Shown here: one piece after another, positions 34,261 through 42,320 of the stretch
Position numbering within the stretch: the stretch's first letter is position 1
Layout: every line of letters begins with the position of its first letter
Source: Mixta mediterraneensis
GTDB taxonomy: Bacteria; Pseudomonadota; Gammaproteobacteria; Enterobacterales; Enterobacteriaceae
Reading direction: 5' to 3'
NCBI RefSeq assembly: GCF_014946725.1
Contig: NZ_JACFXY010000017.1
Location: forward strand, 1 to 57,906
Length of the DNA stretch: 57,906 bases
Program-made: the position numbers and the translations under genes
The notes under the pieces: model-generated
Databases searched by the model: none
Told to the model about the DNA's origin: nothing
The model's input: the letters and a program-made list of their open reading frames with translations, nothing else

Positions 34261-35405
34261 AAATAACTCAATTCACCACTTACCGTTTGCCGCCACGCTG
34301 GATGTTCCTGAAAATTGAAACCGATGAAGGCGTATGCGGCTGGGGAGAGCCGGTTATTGAGGGCCGCACCCGCAGCGTTGAAGCGGCGGTACATGAACTG
34401 GGCGAAGCCTTGATCGGTCAGGACCCGGCGCGTATCAACGATTTGTGGCAGGTGATGTACCGCGGCGGCTTCTATCGCGGTGGACCGATTTTAATGAGCG
34501 CCATCGCCGGCATCGACCAGGCATTATGGGATATTAAAGGTAAAACGCTTGGCGTGCCGGTATGGCAGTTACTTGGCGGCCTGGTTCGCGACAAGATCAA
34601 AGCCTACAGCTGGGTGGGCGGCGATCGTCCCGCCGATGTGATAGCCGGTATCGAAAAGCTGCGTGCTATGGGGATTGATACTTTCAAGCTCAATGGCTGT
34701 GAAGAGATGAGCCTGATCGACAGCAGCAGCAAAGTTGATGCCGCAGTGAATACCGTAGCGCAGATCCGCGAAGTCTTTGGCAATCAGATTGAATTTGGCC
34801 TGGATTTTCATGGACGCGTCAGCGCACCGATGGCAAAGCTACTGATCCATGAACTGGAGCCTTATCGTCCGCTATTTATTGAGGAACCGGTGCTGGCTGA
34901 GCAGGCGGAATATTACCCTCGCCTGGCAGCGCAAACTTATATTCCCATCGCGGCCGGCGAACGCATGTACTCACGCTTCGAGTTTAAACGCGTTCTTGAA
35001 GCGGGCGGGCTGGCTATCCTACAACCTGATTTATCGCATGCAGGCGGCATAACCGAATGCGTAAAAATTGCCGCGATGGCAGAAGCCTATGACGTTGGCC
35101 TTGCCCCCCACTGCCCGCTTGGCCCGCTGGCGCTGGCCGCTTGTCTGCACGTCGATTTTATTTCACATAATGCGATGTTCCTGGAACAGAGCATGGGCAT
35201 TCACTATAATCAGGGCGCTGAACTGCTGGATTACGTGCTGAATAAAGATGACTTCGCCATGAACGGCGGAGCTTTCTCACCGCTGATGAAACCAGGCTTA
35301 GGCGTCGACATCAACGAAGCGCTGGTGATCGAGCGCAGCCGTAATGCACCGGACTGGCGCAACCCATTGTGGCGACACGCCGACGGCTCGGTCGCCGAAT
35401 GGTAA
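34257..35405 (+). CDS. dgoD: D-galactonate dehydratase
   Basis: Removes water from D-galactonate to give 2-dehydro-3-deoxy-galactonate, the first step of the pathway. The 382-residue product equals E. coli DgoD. Enolase-superfamily residues are visible: Asp and His in GLDFHGRVS, Glu in FIEEPVL, Glu in AAGERMYSRFEF, the dehydratase His in APHCPLGPLALAAC and Glu in FLEQSMGIHYN. It overlaps dgoA by 4 bases and is followed by a 260-base gap. Confidence 0.97.
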   Translation: MKITQFTTYRLPPRWMFLKIETDEGVCGWGEPVIEGRTRSVEAAVHELGEALIGQDPARINDLWQVMYRGGFYRGGPILMSAIAGIDQALWDIKGKTLGVPVWQLLGGLVRDKIKAYSWVGGDRPADVIAGIEKLRAMGIDTFKLNGCEEMSLIDSSSKVDAAVNTVAQIREVFGNQIEFGLDFHGRVSAPMAKLLIHELEPYRPLFIEEPVLAEQAEYYPRLAAQTYIPIAAGERMYSRFEFKRVLEAGGLAILQPDLSHAGGITECVKIAAMAEAYDVGLAPHCPLGPLALAACLHVDFISHNAMFLEQSMGIHYNQGAELLDYVLNKDDFAMNGGAFSPLMKPGLGVDINEALVIERSRNAPDWRNPLWRHADGSVAEW

Positions 35406-35665
35406 GTTTCGTCATACTTCACGTTGCAGACGCGGTGGCGGCATTATTTAGCCTTCGTCTGGATCGCGCACCATAGAGGCCGCTGTTTTGTAGCCCGGAA
35501 AGAGGTGTGTTCGTGCTGGATATTTATCAGCATAAGCTTTCAGCGCGCGCTCAGGCCTGCTTTCTGCAACGCAGATTTATTGAGGAAATCCTATAAAAAA
35601 ATACTTTTCTGATTCCGCAATATTGCGGGATCCGAACCCGTTTTACCCTACGTGAGGACATTCCG

Positions 35666-36988
35666 ATGACAGAACATCTGCACCTCAGTACCGTTAAAAA
35701 AATGAATTTGCGCATCATGCCGTTCATCATGCTGCTCTACCTTGTTGCCTACATTGATCGCGCTAATATCTCGGTGGCAGCGCTACAGATGAATGCCGAT
35801 TTAGCAATGTCAGCCGAAATGTTTGGTATTGCCGCCGGGATTTTTTATGTCACCTACATTATCTTCGAAGTGCCAGGCAACGTGTTGTTGACGCGCGTTG
35901 GCGCCCGGCGCTGGATTGCCCGCATCATGGTGAGCTGGGGGATTATTGCCGCCGGTATAAGCCTGGTGCAGACCCCAACCCAGCTTTACGTGATGCGCTT
36001 TCTGCTCGGCGCAGCGGAAGCCGGTTTTACTCCCGGCATTATTTTTTATCTCTCCTGCTGGTATCCGCGTAGCGATCGCGCCCAGGCCATGTCGATGTTC
36101 TATATTGGCGCTGCGCTGGCCTCGGTGATTGGCCTGCCACTTTCAGGCAGTCTGCTGAATATGCATGGCATACTGGGCGTAGAAGGCTGGCGCTGGCTGT
36201 TCCTGCTGGAAGGTATTCCCGCGTTTTTCCTCGGTATCGTGACCTGGTTTTATCTCGACGATTCTCCGGCGAAAGCGCGCTGGCTAACGACCGGGCAGCG
36301 AAACTGGCTGCAACAAACGATTGCTGCCGATGAGCAACATTCGGCAATTCACCATCACAACTGGCGCGTGGCGCTGAAAAGCGGGCGCGTCTGGGCGCTG
36401 AGTTTGCTGTGGCTATTGCAGGCGTTTGGCACCATCGGCGTCACGCTGTTTTTGCCACTGATAGTTAAAGGCGTGGCAGAAGATCGCAGCAATTTAATGG
36501 TGAGCTTGCTGTCGGCGGTGCCGTTCCTGTTTGCCTGTATCTTTATGTATTTTAACGGTCGTCATTCTGATCGCACCGGCGAGCGAGCCCGGCATTTAGG
36601 GTTGCCGTTAATCGCGTCCGGCCTGCTGTTGTTAGCCGCTATGGCGGTGTCGCAACAGTGGATGGCATACGGCTTACTTGTGCTAATGGTCGGCCTTAAC
36701 TGGGCGATCACACCAGTATTTTGGGCCGTCACCACGGAAACGATTTCTGGCGTAGCGGGCGCCGCTTCTATCGCCTTAATTAATGCTGTCGCAAACATTG
36801 CGGGCCTGGGCTTTCCACCTGTTATGGGACGCATCAAAGATGCCACCAACAGCTACAGCGATGGTTTGCTGATTGTGGCGGGTGCGCTGATTCTGGGTGG
36901 CCTGTTGGGTTTAGTGCTGGGAAGAAAAAAAGCCATTGAAGGGCGCGAAACGCCGCTCAGAGAAATGAAATCGAAGCTGCATCTTTAA
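35666..36988 (+). CDS. MFS transporter, ACS family, probable sugar-acid importer
   Basis: The 440-residue product has 12 predicted membrane segments and the anion:cation symporter signatures YLVAYIDRANISVAA, EVPGNVLLTRVGARRWIAR and FLLGAAEAGFTPGIIFYLSCWYP (split at 105-127). It sits where dgoT lies in E. coli and so probably imports galactonate, but it is not DgoT-like: the start and loops fit the tartrate/rhamnonate-type branch (TtuB, RhmT). The gap to dgoD contains no clear terminator, so it may be in the dgo transcript. Substrate assignment is by context only. Confidence 0.85.
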   Translation: MTEHLHLSTVKKMNLRIMPFIMLLYLVAYIDRANISVAALQMNADLAMSAEMFGIAAGIFYVTYIIFEVPGNVLLTRVGARRWIARIMVSWGIIAAGISLVQTPTQLYVMRFLLGAAEAGFTPGIIFYLSCWYPRSDRAQAMSMFYIGAALASVIGLPLSGSLLNMHGILGVEGWRWLFLLEGIPAFFLGIVTWFYLDDSPAKARWLTTGQRNWLQQTIAADEQHSAIHHHNWRVALKSGRVWALSLLWLLQAFGTIGVTLFLPLIVKGVAEDRSNLMVSLLSAVPFLFACIFMYFNGRHSDRTGERARHLGLPLIASGLLLLAAMAVSQQWMAYGLLVLMVGLNWAITPVFWAVTTETISGVAGAASIALINAVANIAGLGFPPVMGRIKDATNSYSDGLLIVAGALILGGLLGLVLGRKKAIEGRETPLREMKSKLHL

Positions 36989-37035
36989 CGCATTTGGCGT
37001 AGCGTGTGGGGCAACTTTTTGATTAGGTTGCCCCC

Positions 37036-38289
37036 ATGCGCGAAAAACAACTCACCTTTGCTGAACGTCATCATCAACTCACCAACATTAACGTCTGGAC
37101 CGCCGACAGCCAGTGGCTGGCATTTGACGTCCGTCCGTCGGGCGCGACCTTTACGGGTGAAACTATTGAACGCGTCAATGTTGAAAACGGCGAGACTGAC
37201 GTGTTGTACCAGGCGAAGGATGGCGCTCATGTCGGCGTGGTTACCGTCAGCCCGGATTTACCACCCCGCTATGTTTGCATTCACGGACCAGAATTTCCTG
37301 ACGAAAACTGGCATTACGACTTCCACCATCGTCGCGGTGTTATCGTGCAAAACGGCACAGCACAGAATCTGGATGCCTGCGATATTACGCCGCCGTTTAC
37401 GCCTGGCGCGCTGCGTGGCGGAACTCACGTGCACGTTTTCAGCCCTGATGGTTCGCGCCTCAGTTTTACCTATAACGATCATGTGATGCATGATCGTGAC
37501 AGAAGTCAGGATTTGCGCAATGTGGGTATTGCCGTGCCGTTGCACGCGGTAACACCGCCTATGCAGCATCCGCGAGAATACAGCGGCAGCCATTTTTGCC
37601 TGTTAATCAGTGTGACCACGGTAAATCCAGAACCGGGCAGTGATGAAATTAATCGTGCCTATGAGGAGTGTTGGATTGGCAATCAGGGCTATCAAAAACC
37701 CGACGGCAGTTGGCAGCGCTGGGCCATTGCCTTTACTGGCGACACGCTTTCGCCGCAAGGCAATAAGCAGCCGGAAGTGTTTATCGTCGATTTGCCCGAT
37801 GCGCTGGAAGCGTATGCCCGCGTCGGCGATTCGCCACTGGAAGGCCGCAGCGATTGCCTGCCAGCGCCACCGGCTGGCGTTAAGCAGCGCCGCCTGACGT
37901 TTAGCAATGGGCTGGCGCAGCAGCCGCGTCATTGGTTACGCGCATCACCAGACGGTAGCGCCATTGCCTTTTTGCAGGCTGATGATCAGCAGGTGGTTCA
38001 GCTGTGGACCGTTTCGCCCAACGGAGGCGAACCACGCCAGATCACGCATCTGACAAGCAGCATACAGTCAGCTTTTAGCTGGCATCCTGACGGCAAAGCC
38101 ATGACGTTTGTTTGTGATAACAGCGTGATGCGTTGCGAAATGGCAAGCGGCGATTGTCGGCGTTTAACCGATCGCAGTAATGAAGCGCCCTCCGGCGACG
38201 CAGTGGTATGGTCGCCAGACGGAAAACAGATCGCCTATATGCGTGAGGTTAACGGTTGGCGGCAACTGTTTATGGTTGCGGCTGTATAG
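37036..38289 (+). CDS. yidR: DUF3748 protein YidR
   Basis: The 417-residue product (E. coli YidR 415) belongs to DUF3748, a TolB-like beta-propeller family of unknown function. WD40-type PD40 blades are visible as LRASPDGSAIAFLQ, FSWHPDGKAMTFV and VVWSPDGKQIAYMRE. No signal peptide is present. It lies 47 bases after the transporter on the same strand, as yidR follows the dgo region in E. coli, and it overlaps the convergent yidQ by 20 bases. Confidence 0.92.
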   Translation: MREKQLTFAERHHQLTNINVWTADSQWLAFDVRPSGATFTGETIERVNVENGETDVLYQAKDGAHVGVVTVSPDLPPRYVCIHGPEFPDENWHYDFHHRRGVIVQNGTAQNLDACDITPPFTPGALRGGTHVHVFSPDGSRLSFTYNDHVMHDRDRSQDLRNVGIAVPLHAVTPPMQHPREYSGSHFCLLISVTTVNPEPGSDEINRAYEECWIGNQGYQKPDGSWQRWAIAFTGDTLSPQGNKQPEVFIVDLPDALEAYARVGDSPLEGRSDCLPAPPAGVKQRRLTFSNGLAQQPRHWLRASPDGSAIAFLQADDQQVVQLWTVSPNGGEPRQITHLTSSIQSAFSWHPDGKAMTFVCDNSVMRCEMASGDCRRLTDRSNEAPSGDAVVWSPDGKQIAYMREVNGWRQLFMVAAV

Positions 38290-38632
38290 TGGGCATCGGC
38301 TGAGCCTGCGCCAGGTTTTCCTGGGTGCGCGCCAGCTTTTCGCTCTGCAAAACACGAGCACGCGGTGAATCAAGCGCTTTATCATTATCGCTGCGGTAAT
38401 AATCCCAGGGCAGCAGCAGCGTATCCATCACGGCCGAGAACGGCAGATCTATCAACGCCAGCGGCTTTAATGCCCAGCTGGCGTTGTCGTCTACTAACAC
38501 ATCTGCACTGGCGCGCGTGCCGGGATAATAACCCTGGCTCGCACCCGTGTGAGACATAACGCTGGAGCAACCCGTTGTCACGACAGCACAGCAGACAACA
38601 CCTGCCAGTGGTAAAACTTTCATTTTTTTCAT
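38270..38632 (-). CDS. yidQ: YidQ/YceK family lipoprotein (DUF1375)
   Basis: Small lipoprotein with signal peptide and lipobox (VVTTGCSSV; Cys near residue 20), then the family core SHTGASQGYYPGTRASADV and DLPFSAVMDTLLLPWDYYR. The product has 120 residues with ATG 38632 (MKKMKVLPLAG); ATG 38641 is an alternative. The Gln/Pro-rich tail is longer than in E. coli YidQ and its codons overlap the end of yidR. Likely outer-membrane-anchored; function unknown. Confidence 0.9.
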   Translation of the reverse strand: MKKMKVLPLAGVVCCAVVTTGCSSVMSHTGASQGYYPGTRASADVLVDDNASWALKPLALIDLPFSAVMDTLLLPWDYYRSDNDKALDSPRARVLQSEKLARTQENLAQAQPMPTIQPQP

Positions 38633-38782
38633 TTCCATCATCCCTTCAGCTGTGGCATCGGCCTGGCTGAGTTGGCTCGCCTGACTACGTCATCACTCTA
38701 CGGTGAAGTCCGCTCCGGTCAGACAAAGGTATCCCTGAGTTTATGCCATTTCATCAAATTGGCGAAAAAAATTGCTTTTTGC

Positions 38783-38812
38783 CCCTTGAAACCTGGGCCG
38801 CAGCACCCATTT
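38783..38812 (+). promoter_or_regulatory. Sigma-32 heat-shock promoter of ibpA
   Basis: CCCTTGAAA at 38783-38791 and CCCAT(TTT) at 38806-38813, spaced 14 bases, match the RpoH consensus (CTTGAAA, CCCCATNT). It implies an ibpA leader of about 100 bases. Confidence 0.85.
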
Positions 38813-38824
38813 TTGTATCACGGT

Positions 38825-38918
38825 CGCGCTGGCTGTCGCCGAAAGGGTCACCCCGGACCGAACAACCTGTCCAGTTGTGGAAGGTTGCCAAAACTTGCTG
38901 AATTTCAGGAGTCTTATA
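38825..38918 (+). ncRNA. Candidate ROSE-type RNA thermometer in the ibpA leader
   Basis: The ibpA 5' leader can fold into hairpins. Near the start codon, TTGCT (38895-38899 area) can pair with the Shine-Dalgarno AGGAG across CTGAA-T-TTCAG. This is the layout of ROSE elements known in ibpA leaders of enterobacteria, which open on heating to allow translation. Folding was done by eye only. Confidence 0.6.
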
Positions 38919-39335
38919 ATGCGTAATTTTGATCTCTCTCCGCTTTATCGCACATCTATTGGTTTTGATCGCCTGTTTAACCTGCTCGAATCCAATCAAA
39001 ATCAGAGCAACGGTGGTTATCCTCCCTATAACGTTGAACTGGTGGATGAAAACCATTATCGCATCACCATTGCAGTCGCTGGCTTTGCGCAAAGCGAACT
39101 GGATATTACTTCTCATGACAACATGCTGATTGTGCGTGGCGCACATCCTGAAGAGCAGGTTGAGCGTAAGTATCTCTATCAGGGTATCGCTGAACGTAAT
39201 TTTGAGCGTAAATTCCAGCTGGCTGACCACATCGTCGTGCGCGATGCCCGTCTCGAAAATGGTCTGTTAAGTATTGATCTTGAGCGCATCGTCCCTGAAG
39301 AGGCGAAACCGCGTCGTATTGAAATACTAAAATAA
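38919..39335 (+). CDS. ibpA: Small heat shock protein IbpA
   Basis: Hsp20-type holdase that coats aggregates for later DnaK/ClpB rescue. The 138-residue product has an N-terminal arm (MRNFDLSPLYRTSIGFDRLF), an alpha-crystallin domain (YNVELVDENHYRITIAVAGF to the 110s) and the C-terminal IEI anchor (RIEILK). His66 and Asp109 replace Gln and Gly of E. coli IbpA; I recall these two changes being reported for Erwiniaceae IbpA that works without IbpB. No ibpB follows; the next gene is on the other strand after a terminator. Confidence 0.96.
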   Translation: MRNFDLSPLYRTSIGFDRLFNLLESNQNQSNGGYPPYNVELVDENHYRITIAVAGFAQSELDITSHDNMLIVRGAHPEEQVERKYLYQGIAERNFERKFQLADHIVVRDARLENGLLSIDLERIVPEEAKPRRIEILK

Positions 39336-39347
39336 TACGCAGGAACT

Positions 39348-39375
39348 AAACGCCGCAGAAATGCGGCGTTTTTTA
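39348..39375. terminator. Terminator between ibpA and eamA
   Basis: AAACGCCGCA (39348-39357) and TGCGGCGTTT (39362-39371) form a 10-bp stem followed by a T-run on the plus strand. The A-run on its other side lets it also end the convergent eamA transcript. Confidence 0.92.
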
Positions 39376-39379
39376 TGGC

Positions 39380-40291
39380 TTACGACCGGCTACGTAACAG
39401 AACCTGCTGACCTACGACCCCGCCAAAAACATTCACCAACAGACCGAAAATGACAACCACAGCGCCCAGCAACTGCTGTGCAGACAACGTTTCACCTAAA
39501 AAAAGTCCTGCGCTCAAAATGCCGTCAACGGGCACCAACAGGGAAAGTGGCGCTACACGCCAGGTTTCATAGCGACTCAGTAAATTCCCCCAAATCGCAT
39601 ACCCAACGATGGTGGCAACAAACGCCAAATAAATCAGCGCCAGCACAGTTTGCAACGTAATATGCAGCAGGCTGAAAGCGATAGCGTCAGCGCCTTCAAA
39701 CAGAAATGCACAGGCGAAAAACGGTCCAACCGGTATCAGCGCGCTCCATACCACCAGCGACATGATCGGTACTTTACGGTTACGCATGATGATTTTATTG
39801 GTGATATTACCCATTCCCCATGACAACGCAGCGGCCAGCGTCAGCATCATGGTGGTTAAAGTAACACCCGCGGTGGTTTGCCCTTCCATGCCCGCTGTCG
39901 CCAGGATAAACATACCCAGCGCGGCGATGATAATTCCGACGATGTGGTTCCAGCGCAGCTTCTCGGCCAGCAGCAGCGCGCCGAGCAGAATGGTGAAAAA
40001 GGCTTGCGCCTGTAATACCAGCGACGCCAGACCAGCAGGCATGCCAAGTTTGATTGCTAAAAACAGAAAGGCAAATTGCCCAAAGCTGATGGTGATGCCA
40101 TAAACCACTAGCCAGCGCAGCGGGATCGCCGGGCGACGAACAAAAAATATCGCCGGAAACGCGACTAAAGCGAAACGCAGTCCTGCCAGCAAAAAGGGTG
40201 GCATTCCCTGCAGGCCAAGTTTTATCACCACAAAGTTCACGCCCCATGCCACCACGACGCAAAGCGCTAACAGCATATCTTTTACCGACAT
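39380..40291 (-). CDS. eamA: O-acetylserine/cysteine exporter EamA (DMT superfamily)
   Basis: Inner-membrane exporter with ten helices in two EamA repeats. E. coli EamA (YdeD) exports cysteine-pathway metabolites. The 303-residue product matches it closely: VVVAWGVNFVVIKLGL, LRFALVAFPAIFFVRRP, GMPAGLASLVLQAQAFF, and in the second half YLAFVATIVGYAIWG and SRYETWRVAPLSLLVP. ATG 40291 is preferred over the Met one codon upstream. Its surroundings differ from E. coli; a MocR-type regulator remnant lies upstream on the other strand. Confidence 0.9.
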   Translation of the reverse strand: MSVKDMLLALCVVVAWGVNFVVIKLGLQGMPPFLLAGLRFALVAFPAIFFVRRPAIPLRWLVVYGITISFGQFAFLFLAIKLGMPAGLASLVLQAQAFFTILLGALLLAEKLRWNHIVGIIIAALGMFILATAGMEGQTTAGVTLTTMMLTLAAALSWGMGNITNKIIMRNRKVPIMSLVVWSALIPVGPFFACAFLFEGADAIAFSLLHITLQTVLALIYLAFVATIVGYAIWGNLLSRYETWRVAPLSLLVPVDGILSAGLFLGETLSAQQLLGAVVVIFGLLVNVFGGVVGQQVLLRSRS

Positions 40292-40312
40292 CACCTGCTC
40301 CTTATGCCGCCG

Positions 40313-40690
40313 TCAGGCGGTGCTCACCCGCGGTGTGGCGATGCCTGCACAACAGCCTTCACCCACAACGCGAAAATAATCTTCTACCATCCTTACGAGC
40401 GACTTATCCAGTGCCTCGCGTTAAACCGCAGCGTTTCCACTTCATACCGCTGTTTATCAACCCGCAGCGCCAGCTGGTCATCAAAATTCAATGGCGGAAC
40501 TGCGCCCATGACACATTGGATAAGGCTCCGTACATTCCCGGCGCGGCAAAGCTCAACCTCTTACCACTCCTGGCGTGCGCCGCGCTTTTGAAATGGCTGT
40601 TGCAATCTCGCGTGACGTCCAGCGCCATCGCTTTTGCTGCCTGACTTAATGCGCTGCCGCGAATCACGCCGATCCCTGACATAATGAACC
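40313..40690 (-). pseudogene. Frameshifted remnant of an unrecognised gene
   Basis: No intact gene lies here, but protein-like frames follow each other on the minus strand. A frame near 40488-40690 (GSALSQAAKAMALDVTRD) is followed by PPLNFDDQLALRVDKQRYE and LRFNAR around 40400-40500, which ends at a stop. The next frame, EALDKSLVRMVEDYF, then ends at 40313. At least two frame changes are needed to join them. I do not recognise the family. It could be a decayed gene or coincidence; the smooth continuation across frames favours decay. Confidence 0.4.
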
Positions 40691-40696
40691 CATAAA

Positions 40697-40995
40697 TATT
40701 GCGATCATAGCGGCTGTCAGATGCGCCAGGCGCCGGAATCCCCAAAAGGAACGCGGGTGTCTGAGCCAGAAGGCGGCTACGAATTGCGGGAGGAGATGCC
40801 GGTTAACGTGCGATCGCGCGTTCTGAAAGCGGCAATGCCGGAACGGGCATTGCGCCGGGACATATCGTAGCGATCGATCATCGCTACGATCGCGGCTTTC
40901 GGTTGAACGCCGGTTTCGGCTGGAATACCGAAGCTGAGCGGGCAATTTGCCTGGCACCGGGATGCCAGCAATCACTGGTCGAAACGCAGGATTAA
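40697..40995 (+). pseudogene. C-terminal remnant of a MocR-type (GntR/aminotransferase) regulator
   Basis: Two adjoining plus-strand frames give the end of a PLP-aminotransferase-like regulator. The first, about 40697-40850, reads MRQAPESPKGTRVSEPEGGY. The second, about 40840-40995, reads GIAPGHIVAIDHRYDRG and FRLNAGFGWNTEAERA, the last being the Arg-containing substrate-carboxylate segment typical of MocR proteins. One frameshift separates them, and the DNA-binding and PLP-lysine parts are absent. Its stop overlaps the convergent avtA end. MocR regulators are often divergent from DMT-family exporters, which fits eamA next door. Confidence 0.7.
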
Positions 40996-42239
40996 TCGCG
41001 CCAGGCGTTTTCCACTTCTTCCGCCAGAATCTGTACTGCCCGCTCAATGCTGTCGGCGTCCGGTACATAATTCATGCGCATACATTGATGTGTATGTGGC
41101 CATTCATGCTCCAGGCCGGGGAAGAAGAAGTGACCAGGCACCATCAACACGCCGCGCGCTTTCAGCCGCTGGTAGAGCACTTCAGTACTGACTGGCAAAT
41201 CGCGGAACCACAACCAGAGAAAAATCGCGCCTTCCGGTTTATGGATCAGGCAGCGTTCTTCTGATAAATAGCGGCGGATAAGGGTAATCGTCTGTGAAAC
41301 TTTATCCTGATAGAACGGTTTAATCACATCTTCTGATAAGCGCAGCAGGTCACCGCGACAAATCATTTCACAGGCGATGGCTGGACCAATGCTGCCGGGC
41401 GCCAGGCTGATAATGCCGTTCATATTGCCCACGGCGCTGATGATCTTTTCATCGGCGATGATGATACCGCAGCGCGCGCCTGGCAGACCGAGCTTCGATA
41501 AACTCATGCAGAGAATGATGTTGGGGTTCCACAGCGGGCGCGCATCGCTGAAGATAATACCGGGAAACGGTACGCCATAAGCATTGTCGATCAACAGCGG
41601 TACATTATGCTGTTGCGCCAACACATCCAGCTGCAACAGTTCGTCGTCGGTAATCACATTGCCGGTCGGATTGGTCGGACGTGAAACGCAAATCAGCCCC
41701 ACCTCCTCATTCATCGGCAGATGTTCAAAATCGACGTGATATTTGAACTGGCCTTCCGGCAGGAGTTCGATATTCGGCTTCGCCGAAATAAACAGCTCTT
41801 CATCCAGCCCGGCATCGGCGTAACCAAGGTATTCCGGGGCGAGTGGGAACAACACGCGCTTTTTGCTGCCATCGGCGCGACGTCCGGCGAACAGGTTAAA
41901 CAAATAGAAAAAGGCGCTTTGGCTGCCATTAGTCAACGCAATATTTTCTGGGCTAATCGGCCAGCCAAGGTTTTCGCACAGCAATTCTGCCAGCGCATCA
42001 AGCAAGACTGCTTTGCCGCGCGGGCCATCATAATTACACAGCGCTTCGCTCAGCTTGCCTTCGTCGTGCATCTGCTGAAGCAGCTGCTGGAAATAGTCGT
42101 TCATGGCCGGGATCTGCGCCGGATTACCGCCGCCAAGCATGATAGTACCGGGCGTACGCAAGCCTGCGCCCATGTCTTCCATCAAACGTGAAATACCGGA
42201 GTGTTGAGTAAATTTATCGCCGAATTGAGAAAAAGCCAT
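40992..42239 (-). CDS. avtA: Valine--pyruvate aminotransferase
   Basis: PLP enzyme (fold type I) that makes valine from 2-ketoisovalerate with alanine as donor. The 415-residue product (E. coli AvtA 417) starts MAFSQFGDKFTQHSGISRLMEDM (residues 1-23 in two parts), has TNGSQSAFFYLFNLF, SRPTNPTGNV, the PLP lysine in MSLSKLGLPGARCG and the C-terminal Arg region MRMNYVPD. It is followed on the minus strand by the regulator remnant of the other strand. Confidence 0.95.
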   Translation of the reverse strand: MAFSQFGDKFTQHSGISRLMEDMGAGLRTPGTIMLGGGNPAQIPAMNDYFQQLLQQMHDEGKLSEALCNYDGPRGKAVLLDALAELLCENLGWPISPENIALTNGSQSAFFYLFNLFAGRRADGSKKRVLFPLAPEYLGYADAGLDEELFISAKPNIELLPEGQFKYHVDFEHLPMNEEVGLICVSRPTNPTGNVITDDELLQLDVLAQQHNVPLLIDNAYGVPFPGIIFSDARPLWNPNIILCMSLSKLGLPGARCGIIIADEKIISAVGNMNGIISLAPGSIGPAIACEMICRGDLLRLSEDVIKPFYQDKVSQTITLIRRYLSEERCLIHKPEGAIFLWLWFRDLPVSTEVLYQRLKARGVLMVPGHFFFPGLEHEWPHTHQCMRMNYVPDADSIERAVQILAEEVENAWRD

Positions 42240-42281
42240 AGCGGTTAAAATGTGTAATGACGAATGGGGGAACCACCATAA

Positions 42282-42300
42282 CGCCCGCCGATGGCGGGCG
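42282..42300 (-). terminator. Hairpin after the kgu operon
   Basis: CGCCCGCC (42282-42289) and GGCGGGCG (42293-42300) form a perfect 8-bp stem with a 3-base loop, 21 bases beyond the last gene of the kgu operon. No T-run follows, so it may be a weak terminator or an mRNA end protector. Confidence 0.45.
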
Positions 42301-42320
42301 CAATGGGAAGGCGCAAGGGA

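Noticed and set aside
40664..41068. 134-codon minus-strand frame over the regulator remnant and avtA end
   Set aside because: It overlaps the avtA end in another frame and the MocR-type remnant on the opposite strand, so it is most likely a shadow.
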